From Pseudomonas sp. AL03 (GTDB lineage Bacteria > Pseudomonadota > Gammaproteobacteria > Pseudomonadales > Pseudomonadaceae), in NCBI RefSeq assembly GCF_029960815.1, contig NZ_JASBRE010000002.1, positions 312,698 to 376,697 of the forward strand: DNA of 64,000 bases, written 5' to 3'. Positions 18,266 to 26,380 of this stretch are shown piece after piece. The translations under genes were made by a program, and so were the position numbers. Within the stretch, counting starts at the first letter, position 1; every line of letters begins with the position of its first letter. Below the pieces are notes generated by a model. That model made no database searches, had not been told where the DNA came from, and saw nothing but the letters and a program-made list of their open reading frames with translations.

Positions 18266-18411
18266 TGCTGGGGGCATTCCTTTGCAGGCAGTTTGTGAGA
18301 AGTTTTTGATCGATGAGACAGAAACATTTCCAAGCTAACACCACGAGGGAGCGGTAGGGAGTCCCTGAAGTGGGATCTGTCGCACAGAAATGCAAAAGCG
18401 CCGCAGAAACG

Positions 18412-18445
18412 AAAAAGGCCCGCCAGTTTGATTGAGCGGGCCTTT
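18412..18445. terminator. Bidirectional terminator after lysE
   Basis: AAAAAGGCCCGC and GCGGGCCTTTT flank a 12-base loop. It ends the alaX-oxygenase-lysE operon on the minus strand. Confidence 0.85.
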
Positions 18446-18461
18446 TCCATTGGCGCAGGTG

Positions 18462-19100
18462 TTACATCGACAGAATCAAGCGTCCAGCGAACAAAATCAG
18501 AATCACCCCCATCGTCCGCTCGAACCAGTGCCCCATGCGCATGAACAGCAATCGTACCCGGGCGCTGGAAAAGAACAGCGCGACGATCACGAACCACAGC
18601 GCGTTCACAAAACACATCCACACTCCATACAGCGTCTGGATCTTCAGAGGTGTCGTGGCGCTGATGAGCGTGGTGAAAATCGCAAGGAAAAACAGCGTGG
18701 CCTTGGGGTTAGTAGCGTTGGTCAGGAAACCCGTGGTAAAGGCCTTCAGCAACGTTTGCTCGATAACCGGCTCGTCTGCGCCCTTGTCGCCCTCCAGTAC
18801 GGTTTTGGGTTTGCTGCGCACCAGGCTGACGCCGAGGTACAGAATGTAGGCACCGCCCACCACCTTGGCTACCGTCAATAGCCAGGGCGTCGTGTGCATC
18901 AACGCGCCGACCCCGAGCAGGGTGTAAAGCACATGCACCGAAATGCCTGCGCCGATGCCCAGTGCCGTGCAAATCCCGACCAATCGACCGAAGCGCACGC
19001 TCTGACGGATGGTCACTGCGAAGTCTGGTCCGGGTGCGACCACGGCCAGAAAGTGGATAGTTGCCAGCGCCAGAAACTCGCCCAGGTAATTCGAAAGCAT
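18462..19100 (-). CDS. LysE/RhtB-family amino-acid exporter
   Basis: A 212-residue polytopic inner-membrane protein with about six hydrophobic segments and the family signature VAPGPDFAVTIRQSVRFG near residues 20-37. GFLTNATNPKATLFFLAIF is the second conserved loop. LysE/RhtB proteins export amino acids and analogues using the proton gradient. ATG 19100 has CTGGAG 5 bases upstream, and the frame continuing to 19148 overlaps the upstream gene. It begins one base after the oxygenase stop, so the two are coupled. The context makes the oxygenase product, or a related amino acid, the likely cargo; this is inference. Confidence 0.88.
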   Translation of the reverse strand: MLSNYLGEFLALATIHFLAVVAPGPDFAVTIRQSVRFGRLVGICTALGIGAGISVHVLYTLLGVGALMHTTPWLLTVAKVVGGAYILYLGVSLVRSKPKTVLEGDKGADEPVIEQTLLKAFTTGFLTNATNPKATLFFLAIFTTLISATTPLKIQTLYGVWMCFVNALWFVIVALFFSSARVRLLFMRMGHWFERTMGVILILFAGRLILSM

Positions 19101-19101
19101 C

Positions 19102-19872
19102 TCAACTCCAGAAAGTAAGGGGTGAAGCATTGCCGCGATAGCCGACAAAGAACGAAAGGCTCAAGCGCGGATCGGCCACACCCGGTGTCACTGAGTGCAT
19201 GCAGCGCGAATTGAACATGATGAAATCACCGGGTTCGGGAAGAATCTCCAGGGCCGGAGTGCCGAGCAGAGCCGGATCGATGCCGTAACTGTCGCCACGC
19301 ATTTCGTCGAACTGATCCGGAGAAAGTCCGTGGTCCCACATCTGCAGTGCCCCCCCCTCGGTGGGCATGTTCAGGTAAACATTGCAGGCGAACTGCGCTT
19401 CCAGGCTTCTGGCCTGGTAACTGTCCGGCGCGTCCTTGGCGAAAATATCGTGGTGGGCCAGAAAACAGATCCCGGGTTTCACCACCCGAGACAACCCGAC
19501 ATACATCTTGCGACCGTAGAGGTTTTCCAGGTGCGCACCCGCCGGCCACGACTCATCGAGCATGCAGCGCAGGGTGTCGACAGGGGACGAATAAGGCGCA
19601 CACCGGTTGCGCAGTTCCGCAATGTTGCGGGTAGCGCGTTCGAAATAATCTTCGATCAGCAGCGGCTGGTTTTCCGCTTCATAAAACGCCATGCCGATAC
19701 GGCCGATGCTCGGCGCATTGACATAGCCTTCGAAGCCGGGGGCGAGGATCTTGTCGCCAATCTGAATCGCCAGCGGCTTGGGCAACAAGCCTTTGACGCG
19801 GATGGCGAGGACTTCTTCGTTGACCAGTTTTTTTATGCACGTCTCATCGAGACGCTCGACGTCAAGCATCAT
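19102..19872 (-). CDS. 2-oxoglutarate/Fe(II)-dependent oxygenase, possible free amino-acid hydroxylase
   Basis: A 256-residue cupin-fold oxygenase. The iron triad can be placed at His140-x-Asp142 (FLAHHDIFAKDAP) and His226 (CMHSVTPG). Arg236 (DPRLSLSFF) should bind the 2-oxoglutarate carboxylate. The NVYLNMPTEGGALQMW strand pair is typical of the fold. Size and motif spacing recall the BesD/HalB group of enzymes acting on free amino acids. Halogenases of that group replace the Asp with Gly or Ala. Asp is kept here, which predicts hydroxylation rather than chlorination. It lies between an AlaX-like editing gene and a LysE exporter. Family confidence is high. The substrate is inference. Confidence 0.82.
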   Translation of the reverse strand: MMLDVERLDETCIKKLVNEEVLAIRVKGLLPKPLAIQIGDKILAPGFEGYVNAPSIGRIGMAFYEAENQPLLIEDYFERATRNIAELRNRCAPYSSPVDTLRCMLDESWPAGAHLENLYGRKMYVGLSRVVKPGICFLAHHDIFAKDAPDSYQARSLEAQFACNVYLNMPTEGGALQMWDHGLSPDQFDEMRGDSYGIDPALLGTPALEILPEPGDFIMFNSRCMHSVTPGVADPRLSLSFFVGYRGNASPLTFWS

Positions 19873-19905
19873 GTCTTAGGTCCATCTATCAGATAGTCAA
19901 CAGAA

Positions 19906-19919
19906 CCCGCGAACGCGGG
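19906..19919 (-). other. Small hairpin between alaX and the oxygenase gene
   Basis: CCCGCG-AA-CGCGGG lies in the 91-bp gap of the operon. No T-run follows on the minus strand. It may tune the ratio of upstream to downstream message, or protect it from decay. Confidence 0.35.
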
Positions 19920-19963
19920 CTCCCCCGGCTTAGGCGATGACGAAAGCGGCATCGCCCAAATGC

Positions 19964-20590
19964 TCAATCCACGCTGTAGTGGACTGACAGCGTGCCTTTC
20001 TTCTGCGAAAGGGACGCGATCGTGACCGTGCCCAAATCCTTCAGACTACGGACATGGGTGCCGCCGCAACCGTAGGCGGGCAGTTCACCGAAACCGATTT
20101 CCCGGGCGCCTTCGCGCAGTGACGTCAGACGCGGCAGGTCGTGGGCGATCCATTGCTCAATGCCGTACTGAAGGGTCTGGGCATCAACGTCCTGTGCTGA
20201 ATCCGCCGGTTTGAACTGCACACGTCCTTCGCCCGGCCAGTGATGAGCCTTGATCGGCATCCAGCCCATGGCCTGGACGAAGTGGCCGATCAGATGGCCG
20301 GCAGAATGCATGTGGGTGTTTAACTGGCGGCGTTGTTCGTCGACCCGAATCTGGGTCATGCCGAGTTTTACCGGGTGGTCGACGAAATGGATGATCCGGT
20401 CCGGATCCTGAACCACGCGCAGCACCCGGCTTTCGCCGATCCAGCCGGTGTCAAAGGGCTGTCCTCCGCCTTGGGGGTGAAACAACGTGGCGCGAAGCAC
20501 CACAGCAAATTCGTTCTCGTAGGGCGTGCAATCCAGGACTTCCACATTGGCCTTGAGGTCATCACTATGGAAAAAGAGGCGAAGCGTCAT
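19964..20590 (-). CDS. AlaX-like aminoacyl-tRNA editing protein
   Basis: A 208-residue free-standing homologue of the alanyl-tRNA synthetase editing domain. The zinc motifs are both present: His95-x3-His99 (MHSAGHL) and Cys175-x3-His179 (CGGTH). FHPQGGGQPFDTG at 38-50 is the AlaX signature before the editing site. AlaX proteins hydrolyse mischarged aminoacyl-tRNA, classically Ser-tRNA(Ala). ATG 20590 is preferred; the frame extending to 20659 reaches into the LysR promoter region. It is first in the minus-strand operon with the oxygenase and lysE. That suggests it clears tRNA charged with an unusual amino acid (inference). Confidence 0.85.
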   Translation of the reverse strand: MTLRLFFHSDDLKANVEVLDCTPYENEFAVVLRATLFHPQGGGQPFDTGWIGESRVLRVVQDPDRIIHFVDHPVKLGMTQIRVDEQRRQLNTHMHSAGHLIGHFVQAMGWMPIKAHHWPGEGRVQFKPADSAQDVDAQTLQYGIEQWIAHDLPRLTSLREGAREIGFGELPAYGCGGTHVRSLKDLGTVTIASLSQKKGTLSVHYSVD

Positions 20591-20680
20591 ATTCCATGCC
20601 CTTATTAACAATTCTATTTTTATTATATGAAGCGTGGAATTGCGTGATAATCCGTTCAAACATCAAAGGACTGTTGCGTT

Positions 20681-21679
20681 GTGAGCATAAATCTTCCACT
20701 GCCGCTGCTCGGTGAAATGGCGACTTTCGTCAAGGTTGTCGAGACCGGCAGCTTCTCCGAGGCCGCTCGCCAGTTGGGTGCTTCACCCTCGGCGGTCAGT
20801 CGCAGCATTTCGCGTCTGGAGAAGGCGCTCGCCACTCGTTTGCTGCAACGAACCACGCGCAAGTTGCGCTTGAGCGACGGTGGCGAAGAGGTGTTCAAGC
20901 GTTGCCAGGAGATGGTCAGTGCAGCCAAGTCGGTGATGGAAATCAGCGGTCAGTTCACCCATGAAGCGCAAGGACTGGTGCGAGTCAGCGTGCCGAAGGC
21001 GGTGGGGCGGTTCGTGATTCATCCGCATATGCCGGAATTTTTGCGGCGTTATCCCAAAGTGGATGTGGAGTTGTTACTTGAAGACCGCCAGGTGGATTTG
21101 ATCGACGACAACGTTGATCTGGCGATTCGTATTACTGATCGGCCACCCGCTGGACTGGTAGGGCGGCAATTGCTGACCATCGATCATTTACTCTGTGCAA
21201 CCCCGCAATACCTGGCCGAACACGGCACACCGACTCATCCTCACGACTTGCTCAACCACAGCTGCATCTACCTGGGCGAAACCCCGAGCGATGCGCGCTG
21301 GAAATTCAAGAAGGGCACCAAGGCTGTAACCGTTGGTGTACGCGGACGTTATGCGGCCAATCACACCGGCGTGCGGTTAGGCGCGGTGTTGCAGCACATC
21401 GGGATTGGCAGCCTGCCGTACTTCACCGCGCGTTATGCGCTGGAGCAGGGGCTGATCGTGCAGGTGCTGCCGGACTGGACCTTTCTGGCGTCTTACCACG
21501 GCGGTGCCTGGTTGCTGCATTCGCCAACCCGCTATCTGCCACCGAAGTTACGGGTGCTGATCGACTATCTGGTGGAGTGCCTGGAAAAGGAACCGACCCT
21601 GAGCAAGCCAGGCAAGTTGAGTGATTCGGGCAAGGTCGCGGCGGAGTATGAGTTGCCGGAGAGTGATGGGTTGCTCTGA
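20681..21679 (+). CDS. LysR-family transcriptional regulator
   Basis: A 332-residue LysR regulator. The winged helix-turn-helix occupies about residues 8-66 (FSEAARQLGASPSAVSRSIS), and the periplasmic-binding-protein-like effector domain follows from about 95. The GTG at 20681 is preceded by AAAGGA. It is divergent from alaX with a 90-bp shared region, the usual LysR arrangement, so it probably controls the alaX-oxygenase-lysE operon in response to an amino acid or product. The C-terminal 30 residues are longer than usual and charged. Confidence 0.9.
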   Translation: MSINLPLPLLGEMATFVKVVETGSFSEAARQLGASPSAVSRSISRLEKALATRLLQRTTRKLRLSDGGEEVFKRCQEMVSAAKSVMEISGQFTHEAQGLVRVSVPKAVGRFVIHPHMPEFLRRYPKVDVELLLEDRQVDLIDDNVDLAIRITDRPPAGLVGRQLLTIDHLLCATPQYLAEHGTPTHPHDLLNHSCIYLGETPSDARWKFKKGTKAVTVGVRGRYAANHTGVRLGAVLQHIGIGSLPYFTARYALEQGLIVQVLPDWTFLASYHGGAWLLHSPTRYLPPKLRVLIDYLVECLEKEPTLSKPGKLSDSGKVAAEYELPESDGLL

Positions 21680-21692
21680 AGCGAAGGTCAAA

Positions 21693-21725
21693 AAAAGGCC
21701 CGCATGTTCAACCATGCGGGCCTTT
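21693..21725. terminator. Bidirectional terminator between lysR and the fadE operon
   Basis: AAAAGGCCCGCATG and CATGCGGGCCTTTT form a 14-bp stem with a short loop, serving both converging genes. Confidence 0.92.
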
Positions 21726-21742
21726 TGCATTGTGACCGTGGA

Positions 21743-22150
21743 TCAGTGCTTGCTGTCCTGGTTCGACATCGCCAGCAGCTGTTTTTCCTGGTTCCAGTCG
21801 AACGGTTCGTCGTTTTGTTCGGCTTCGAAGCGACGTTCTTCCAGCGCCTGGTATAAGTCGATTTCATCGTCGGGCATGTAATGCAGGCAGTCACCGGCGA
21901 AGTACCACAACAGGTCGCGCGGGACCAGGTGGGCAATTTGCGGATAGCGGGTGATCACCTGGCACAGAATGTCCTGGCCCAGGTATTGGCTTTCGATCGG
22001 GTCGACCGGCAGCAGCGCACGCAGTTCGTCGAAGCGCTCCAGGAACAAGGCATGGCTTTCTTCGGGAACCTGTTCGGCCTCACCCACGGCGACCAGGATG
22101 CTGCGCAAGTGGTCAAGCAAGACGAGATGGTCGGCAACGACATTGGACAC
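21743..22150 (-). CDS. Conserved hypothetical protein downstream of fadE
   Basis: A 135-residue acidic cytoplasmic protein with no signal or membrane segment. GTG 22150 is chosen because GAGG lies 9 bases upstream (TGAGGACTTATCTC); the longer frame to 22279 overlaps fadE. Segments such as LVPRDLLWYFAGDCLHYMPD and LDHLRSILVAVGEAE look conserved, but I know no function. A gene of this kind sits next to fadE in P. aeruginosa as well (synteny from memory). It lies 73 bp after fadE and is probably co-transcribed. Confidence 0.75.
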   Translation of the reverse strand: MSNVVADHLVLLDHLRSILVAVGEAEQVPEESHALFLERFDELRALLPVDPIESQYLGQDILCQVITRYPQIAHLVPRDLLWYFAGDCLHYMPDDEIDLYQALEERRFEAEQNDEPFDWNQEKQLLAMSNQDSKH

Positions 22151-22223
22151 GAGATAAGTCCTCAAGAGCAAAACGGGCGCAGGAGTATAAAGCTCCTGTG
22201 CCCTTTTTACATGACTTGCTGGA

Positions 22224-24671
22224 TCAGCGGACCTTACCTTCCGCCAGCGCGAGCTCCTCTTTGTCGAAATCATCGACATCGATCACCTTGCGCCGCGCCG
22301 CTTCGGCGTCACGCAGGGTTTGCGCTTCCACTGGCTGCAACACGCCAGCCTCAAGCGCTGCATCGATGGCGTGTTCCCCGGCGACGGGTTTGACCTGACC
22401 GCTTTTGAGTGCGACATGAAGCTTTTTCTGCAGCGGTTGCGCGGAACTCAGCAGGTTGCACGCGTGTTGCAGGGCGCCGACCGGGTCCTCGCTCGATTGC
22501 GGACGGTAGCAACCGCCGAGCAACTCTTCCAGAGTTGGATCGCCTTTGGCGCGGCCGATCACCGCCGCCACTTCGGCGCCTAGTTTATCCGACGGCCCTT
22601 TGTGGCGGCGACCAAAGGGGAACACGATCACCCGCAGCAGGCAACCCAACACCTTGTTCGGGAAGTTGGTCAGCAGTTCATCCAGCGCACGCTCCGACTG
22701 ACCAAGGCTTTCTTCCATGGCCCAGGTAAACAGCGGCGCCATGTGCTCCGGTGAATCGAGGTCGTGGTAACGCTTGAGCGCGGCAGAGGCGAGGTACATG
22801 TTGCTGAGCACATCCCCCAAGCGAGCTGATAGACGTTCGCGTCGTTTCAGTTCACCGCCCAGCAGCATCATGCTCAGGTCTGCGAGCATGGCGAACGCGG
22901 CAGCCTGCCGATTGAGGGCGCGGAAGTAACCCTGGCTGAGCCTGTTGCCCGGCATGTGTTCGAAATGGCCGAAACCCAGGTTCAGCACCAAGGTGCTGGC
23001 GGCGTTGCTCACGGCAAAACCGATGTGCTTGAGCAGCAGACCATCAAATTCGGTGAGGGCCTGATCCTTGTCCTCACGACCGGCGAGGGCCATTTCCTTG
23101 AGCACGAATGGATGGCTGCGAATCGCACCCTGACCGAAGATCATCAGGTTGCGCGAGAGAATGTTCGCGCCTTCCACGGTGATGAAAATCGGTGCGCCAT
23201 TCCAGCTGCGACCGAGGTAGTTGTTCGGCCCCATGATGATTGCCTTGCCGCCATGAACATCCATGGCGTGACTGATGCACTCGCGGCCGCGTTCAGTGAG
23301 GTGATACTTGAGAATCGCCGACAGCACCGACGGTTTCTCGCCGAGGTCCACCGCGTTGGCGGTGAGCATCCGCGCGGCGTCCATCATCCAGGCGTTGCCG
23401 CCGATGCGCGCCATCGCTTCCTGAATCCCTTCAAATGCCGACAAAGGAACATTGAATTGCTCACGGACCTGAGCGTACTGGCCGGTCACCAGGCTGGTGA
23501 ACTTGGCAGCACCGGTGCCGACCGCAGGCAGCGAAATCGAACGCCCTACAGACAGGCAGTTCATCAGCATCATCCAGCCTTTGCCGAGCATTTCCTGGCC
23601 GCCGATGAGGAACTCCAGCGGTACGAATACATCTTTGCCAGAGTTCGGGCCGTTCATGAATGACGCGCCCAACGGCAAGTGGCGGCGGCCGATTTCAACA
23701 CCGGCGGTATCGGTCGGGATCAACGCCAGACTGATACCCAGGTCTTCCTCCTCACCCAGCAGGTGATCCGGGTCGTAGGCCTTGAAGGCCAGGCCGAGGA
23801 GGGTGGCGACCGGGCCCAGCGTGATGTAACGCTTTTCCCAGTTCAGGCGCAGGCCCAAGGTTTCCTTGCCTTCCCATTCACCTCTGCAGATCACCCCAGT
23901 GTCGGGCATGGCGCCGGCATCAGAGCCGGCCAGTGGACCGGTCAGTGCGAAGCACGGGATGTCGTCACCGCGCGCCAGTCGTGGCAGGTAATGGTTGCGT
24001 TGTTCGTCGGTGCCGTAATGCAGCAGCAATTCCGCGGGGCCGAGGGAGTTGGGGACCATCACGGTGGACGCGAGGTCGCCGCTGCGGGTCGCCAGTTTCA
24101 TCGCCACCTGGGAGTGGGCATAGGCGGAGAAACCCTTGCCGCCGAACTCCTTGGGAATGATCAGGGCGAAGAAGCCGTTTTCCTTGATGAAGGTCCAAGC
24201 CTCGGGAGGCAGGTCCATGGTTTGACCGATCTGCCAGTCACTGACCATGGCGCAGAGTTCTTCGGTCGGGCCGTCGATAAAGGCCTGTTCCTCTTCGCTC
24301 AGCTGCGCTTTTGGATAGGACAGCAGTGTGTTCCAGTCCGGGCGACCGCTGAACAGTTCGCCGTCCCACCACACGGTGCCGGCATCGATCGCATCGCGTT
24401 CGGTTTCCGACATTGGCGGCAGGGTTTTCTGGAACCAGTTGAACAGCGGCGCACTGAAATATTTACGGCGCAGGTCGGGGAGCAACAAGGGCGCTGCGAC
24501 AGCCGCGATCAACACCCAGAGAACCAGCAGCAACCCGCCTGGCGCGCGGCTGAAAGCGCCCATCGCCACCACGTAAACGGCAACGACGCACAGGGCGGGC
24601 AGTGGGGCGATACGACGGTGGGCTAAATACGCAATCCCGACAACCAGAACCAGTATCCACAACAGCAGCAT
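22224..24671 (-). CDS. fadE: Acyl-CoA dehydrogenase FadE, membrane-linked long form
   Basis: An 815-residue long-form acyl-CoA dehydrogenase, the first oxidative step of fatty-acid beta-oxidation. Two N-terminal hydrophobic helices (about residues 1-65) should anchor it. The core has PKEFGGKGFSAYAHSQV, CFALTGPLAGSDAGAMPDTG and the flavin/substrate region VHGGKAIIMGPNNYLGR. The extra C-terminal region of about 200 residues is shared with E. coli FadE. A GGAGG site 8 bases before ATG 24671 decides the start. Electrons probably pass to ETF; no etf genes are nearby. Confidence 0.94.
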   Translation of the reverse strand: MLLLWILVLVVGIAYLAHRRIAPLPALCVVAVYVVAMGAFSRAPGGLLLVLWVLIAAVAAPLLLPDLRRKYFSAPLFNWFQKTLPPMSETERDAIDAGTVWWDGELFSGRPDWNTLLSYPKAQLSEEEQAFIDGPTEELCAMVSDWQIGQTMDLPPEAWTFIKENGFFALIIPKEFGGKGFSAYAHSQVAMKLATRSGDLASTVMVPNSLGPAELLLHYGTDEQRNHYLPRLARGDDIPCFALTGPLAGSDAGAMPDTGVICRGEWEGKETLGLRLNWEKRYITLGPVATLLGLAFKAYDPDHLLGEEEDLGISLALIPTDTAGVEIGRRHLPLGASFMNGPNSGKDVFVPLEFLIGGQEMLGKGWMMLMNCLSVGRSISLPAVGTGAAKFTSLVTGQYAQVREQFNVPLSAFEGIQEAMARIGGNAWMMDAARMLTANAVDLGEKPSVLSAILKYHLTERGRECISHAMDVHGGKAIIMGPNNYLGRSWNGAPIFITVEGANILSRNLMIFGQGAIRSHPFVLKEMALAGREDKDQALTEFDGLLLKHIGFAVSNAASTLVLNLGFGHFEHMPGNRLSQGYFRALNRQAAAFAMLADLSMMLLGGELKRRERLSARLGDVLSNMYLASAALKRYHDLDSPEHMAPLFTWAMEESLGQSERALDELLTNFPNKVLGCLLRVIVFPFGRRHKGPSDKLGAEVAAVIGRAKGDPTLEELLGGCYRPQSSEDPVGALQHACNLLSSAQPLQKKLHVALKSGQVKPVAGEHAIDAALEAGVLQPVEAQTLRDAEAARRKVIDVDDFDKEELALAEGKVR

Positions 24672-24920
24672 ATTTAATCCTCCGTGAAACCAGGGCAAAA
24701 CCAACCTTCAGAGCTTAGACGGCATCCGCAAAACAGGGTGGTCAGAGCGATGTGATTGAATTCGTGGGAAACCTTCGATGAGTTTTGTAGGACCGGTTGG
24801 CACCGGGCCGTGCAAATCGTTCGTTGGGCGGGCGGCAAAGCGTCCATGTTTGGCCGAAACGTCGTTATCTCTGTGCTGAACCTGTCGCTAGACTCGTGGC
24901 TTCCCCAGGAGATTGTTCTC

Positions 24921-25580
24921 ATGCACGAGTATCTGAGTTCCGGCCGCTTCATCGATAGTGACCACCCGTCAGTGGTGGAGTTCGCCGAAAAACATCGCGG
25001 CAGCCGTCGTGACCCGCTCGAGCAGGCGATCAATCTCTATTACGCCGTGCGCGAAGCCGTGCGTTACAACCCTTATACCTTCAGTCGCGACCCAGACACC
25101 TTGCGTGGCAGTTATGCGTTGGCAGCGGGGGAGAGTTATTGCGTACCCAAAGCCACACTGCTGGCAGGCGCAGCCCGGCATTGCGGGATTCCCGCGCGGA
25201 TCGGTCTGGCGGATGTGCGCAATCATTTGTCGACGCCGCGGTTGCTCGAGCTGCTCAAGAGCGACGTGTTCGCCATGCACGGCTATACGGAGCTACATCT
25301 GAACGGTCGCTGGGTCAAAGCCACGCCGGCGTTCAACCAAAAACTCTGCGAACTGTTCAACATCGCACCACTGGAATTCGACGGAATCAACGACAGCGTA
25401 TTCCATCCTTTCAATCGCGATGGCGAGCAGTTGATGGAGTACCTGGTCGACCACGGTCAGTTCACCGACGTGCCTGAAGCGTTCTTTTTCGAGCACCTGG
25501 AGAAGTGCTATCCGCATCTGTTCGGCGACACACTGCCAGCGTTGCTGGGTGACATGCAGAGCGATTTGAGTCGCGCCTGA
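24921..25580 (+). CDS. Transglutaminase-like superfamily protein
   Basis: A 219-residue protein with a papain-like transglutaminase core. Cys74 (GESYCVPKATLLAG) and His120 (FAMHGYTELHL) fit the first two catalytic residues. The third, normally Asp in a W-x-x-D-P-T motif, reads WVKATPAFN here, so no Asp stands at that position. It may be a hydrolase with an altered triad. ATG 24921 is preceded by AGGAGA. No signal peptide is present. Substrate and role are unknown. Confidence 0.8.
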   Translation: MHEYLSSGRFIDSDHPSVVEFAEKHRGSRRDPLEQAINLYYAVREAVRYNPYTFSRDPDTLRGSYALAAGESYCVPKATLLAGAARHCGIPARIGLADVRNHLSTPRLLELLKSDVFAMHGYTELHLNGRWVKATPAFNQKLCELFNIAPLEFDGINDSVFHPFNRDGEQLMEYLVDHGQFTDVPEAFFFEHLEKCYPHLFGDTLPALLGDMQSDLSRA

Positions 25581-25623
25581 TCCGGCGTATGCTGCCTGCG
25601 CGTTCATCCATAAAGAGGCGGTC

Positions 25624-26247
25624 ATGCTGAAGATCTGGGGTCGGAAAAACTCATCGAATGTCAGAAAACCTTTGTGGGCCGCCGAGGAACTGGGCCTGGC
25701 TTATGAAGCCATCGATGCGGGCGGCGCCTTTGGTGTAGTCGATACGCTGGAGTACCGCGCGATGAACCCCAATGGCCGCGTGCCGGCGATTGAAGACGAT
25801 GGTTTCGTGCTGTGGGAATCGAACGCCATCGTGCGTTACCTGATGGCTCGCCACGCCAACGGCACAGCCTGGTATCCAGAGGATCTGCAGGCCCGCGCCA
25901 TCGCCGATAAATGGATGGACTGGACCACTTCAAGTTTTGCCGGCCCGTTCCGTACGGTGTTCTGGGGCGTGTTGCGCACGCCGGCAGACCAGCAGGACTG
26001 GTCCGCCATCAAGGCTGCAATCAAGGAATGCGATGGCTTGCTGTCGATGGCCGACCAGGCGCTGGCGACCCAACCGTACCTGTCCGGCGATGAGATCGGC
26101 ATGGGTGATATTCCTTTGGGCAGTTTCATTTATGCCTGGTTCGAGATGCCAATCGAGCGCGCGCCGCAGCCTCATCTGCAAGCCTGGTATGCACGCCTGA
26201 AACAGCGTCCGGCGTATCAAAAAGCGGTTATGACCGCGTTGACTTAA
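25624..26247 (+). CDS. Glutathione S-transferase family protein
   Basis: A 207-residue GST with the N-terminal thioredoxin fold (LKIWGRKNSSNVRKPLWAAEE), NPNGRVPAIED with the cis-Pro, and ESNAIVRYL for glutathione binding. The C-terminal domain has MGDIPLGSFIYAWFEM in place of the commoner N-capping box. An AAAGAGG site precedes ATG 25624. It follows the transglutaminase-like gene by 43 bp and may share its transcript. The substrate is unknown. Confidence 0.88.
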   Translation: MLKIWGRKNSSNVRKPLWAAEELGLAYEAIDAGGAFGVVDTLEYRAMNPNGRVPAIEDDGFVLWESNAIVRYLMARHANGTAWYPEDLQARAIADKWMDWTTSSFAGPFRTVFWGVLRTPADQQDWSAIKAAIKECDGLLSMADQALATQPYLSGDEIGMGDIPLGSFIYAWFEMPIERAPQPHLQAWYARLKQRPAYQKAVMTALT

Positions 26248-26380
26248 TACTCACTATCGACACACTTGACTGTACTTGTGTGGCAGCGACAAGCACCATT
26301 GCGCTCACGCGCCGCGGTTGTATTCGTCGCCGCCCGCCCTTATTTGTCCCTTTCTTCCCTTCTTGGTGCGTAAATCCGAT

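Noticed and set aside
23679..24626. A 315-codon plus-strand frame opposite fadE
   Set aside because: FadE motifs on the minus strand are complete. The plus-strand frame has no family features.
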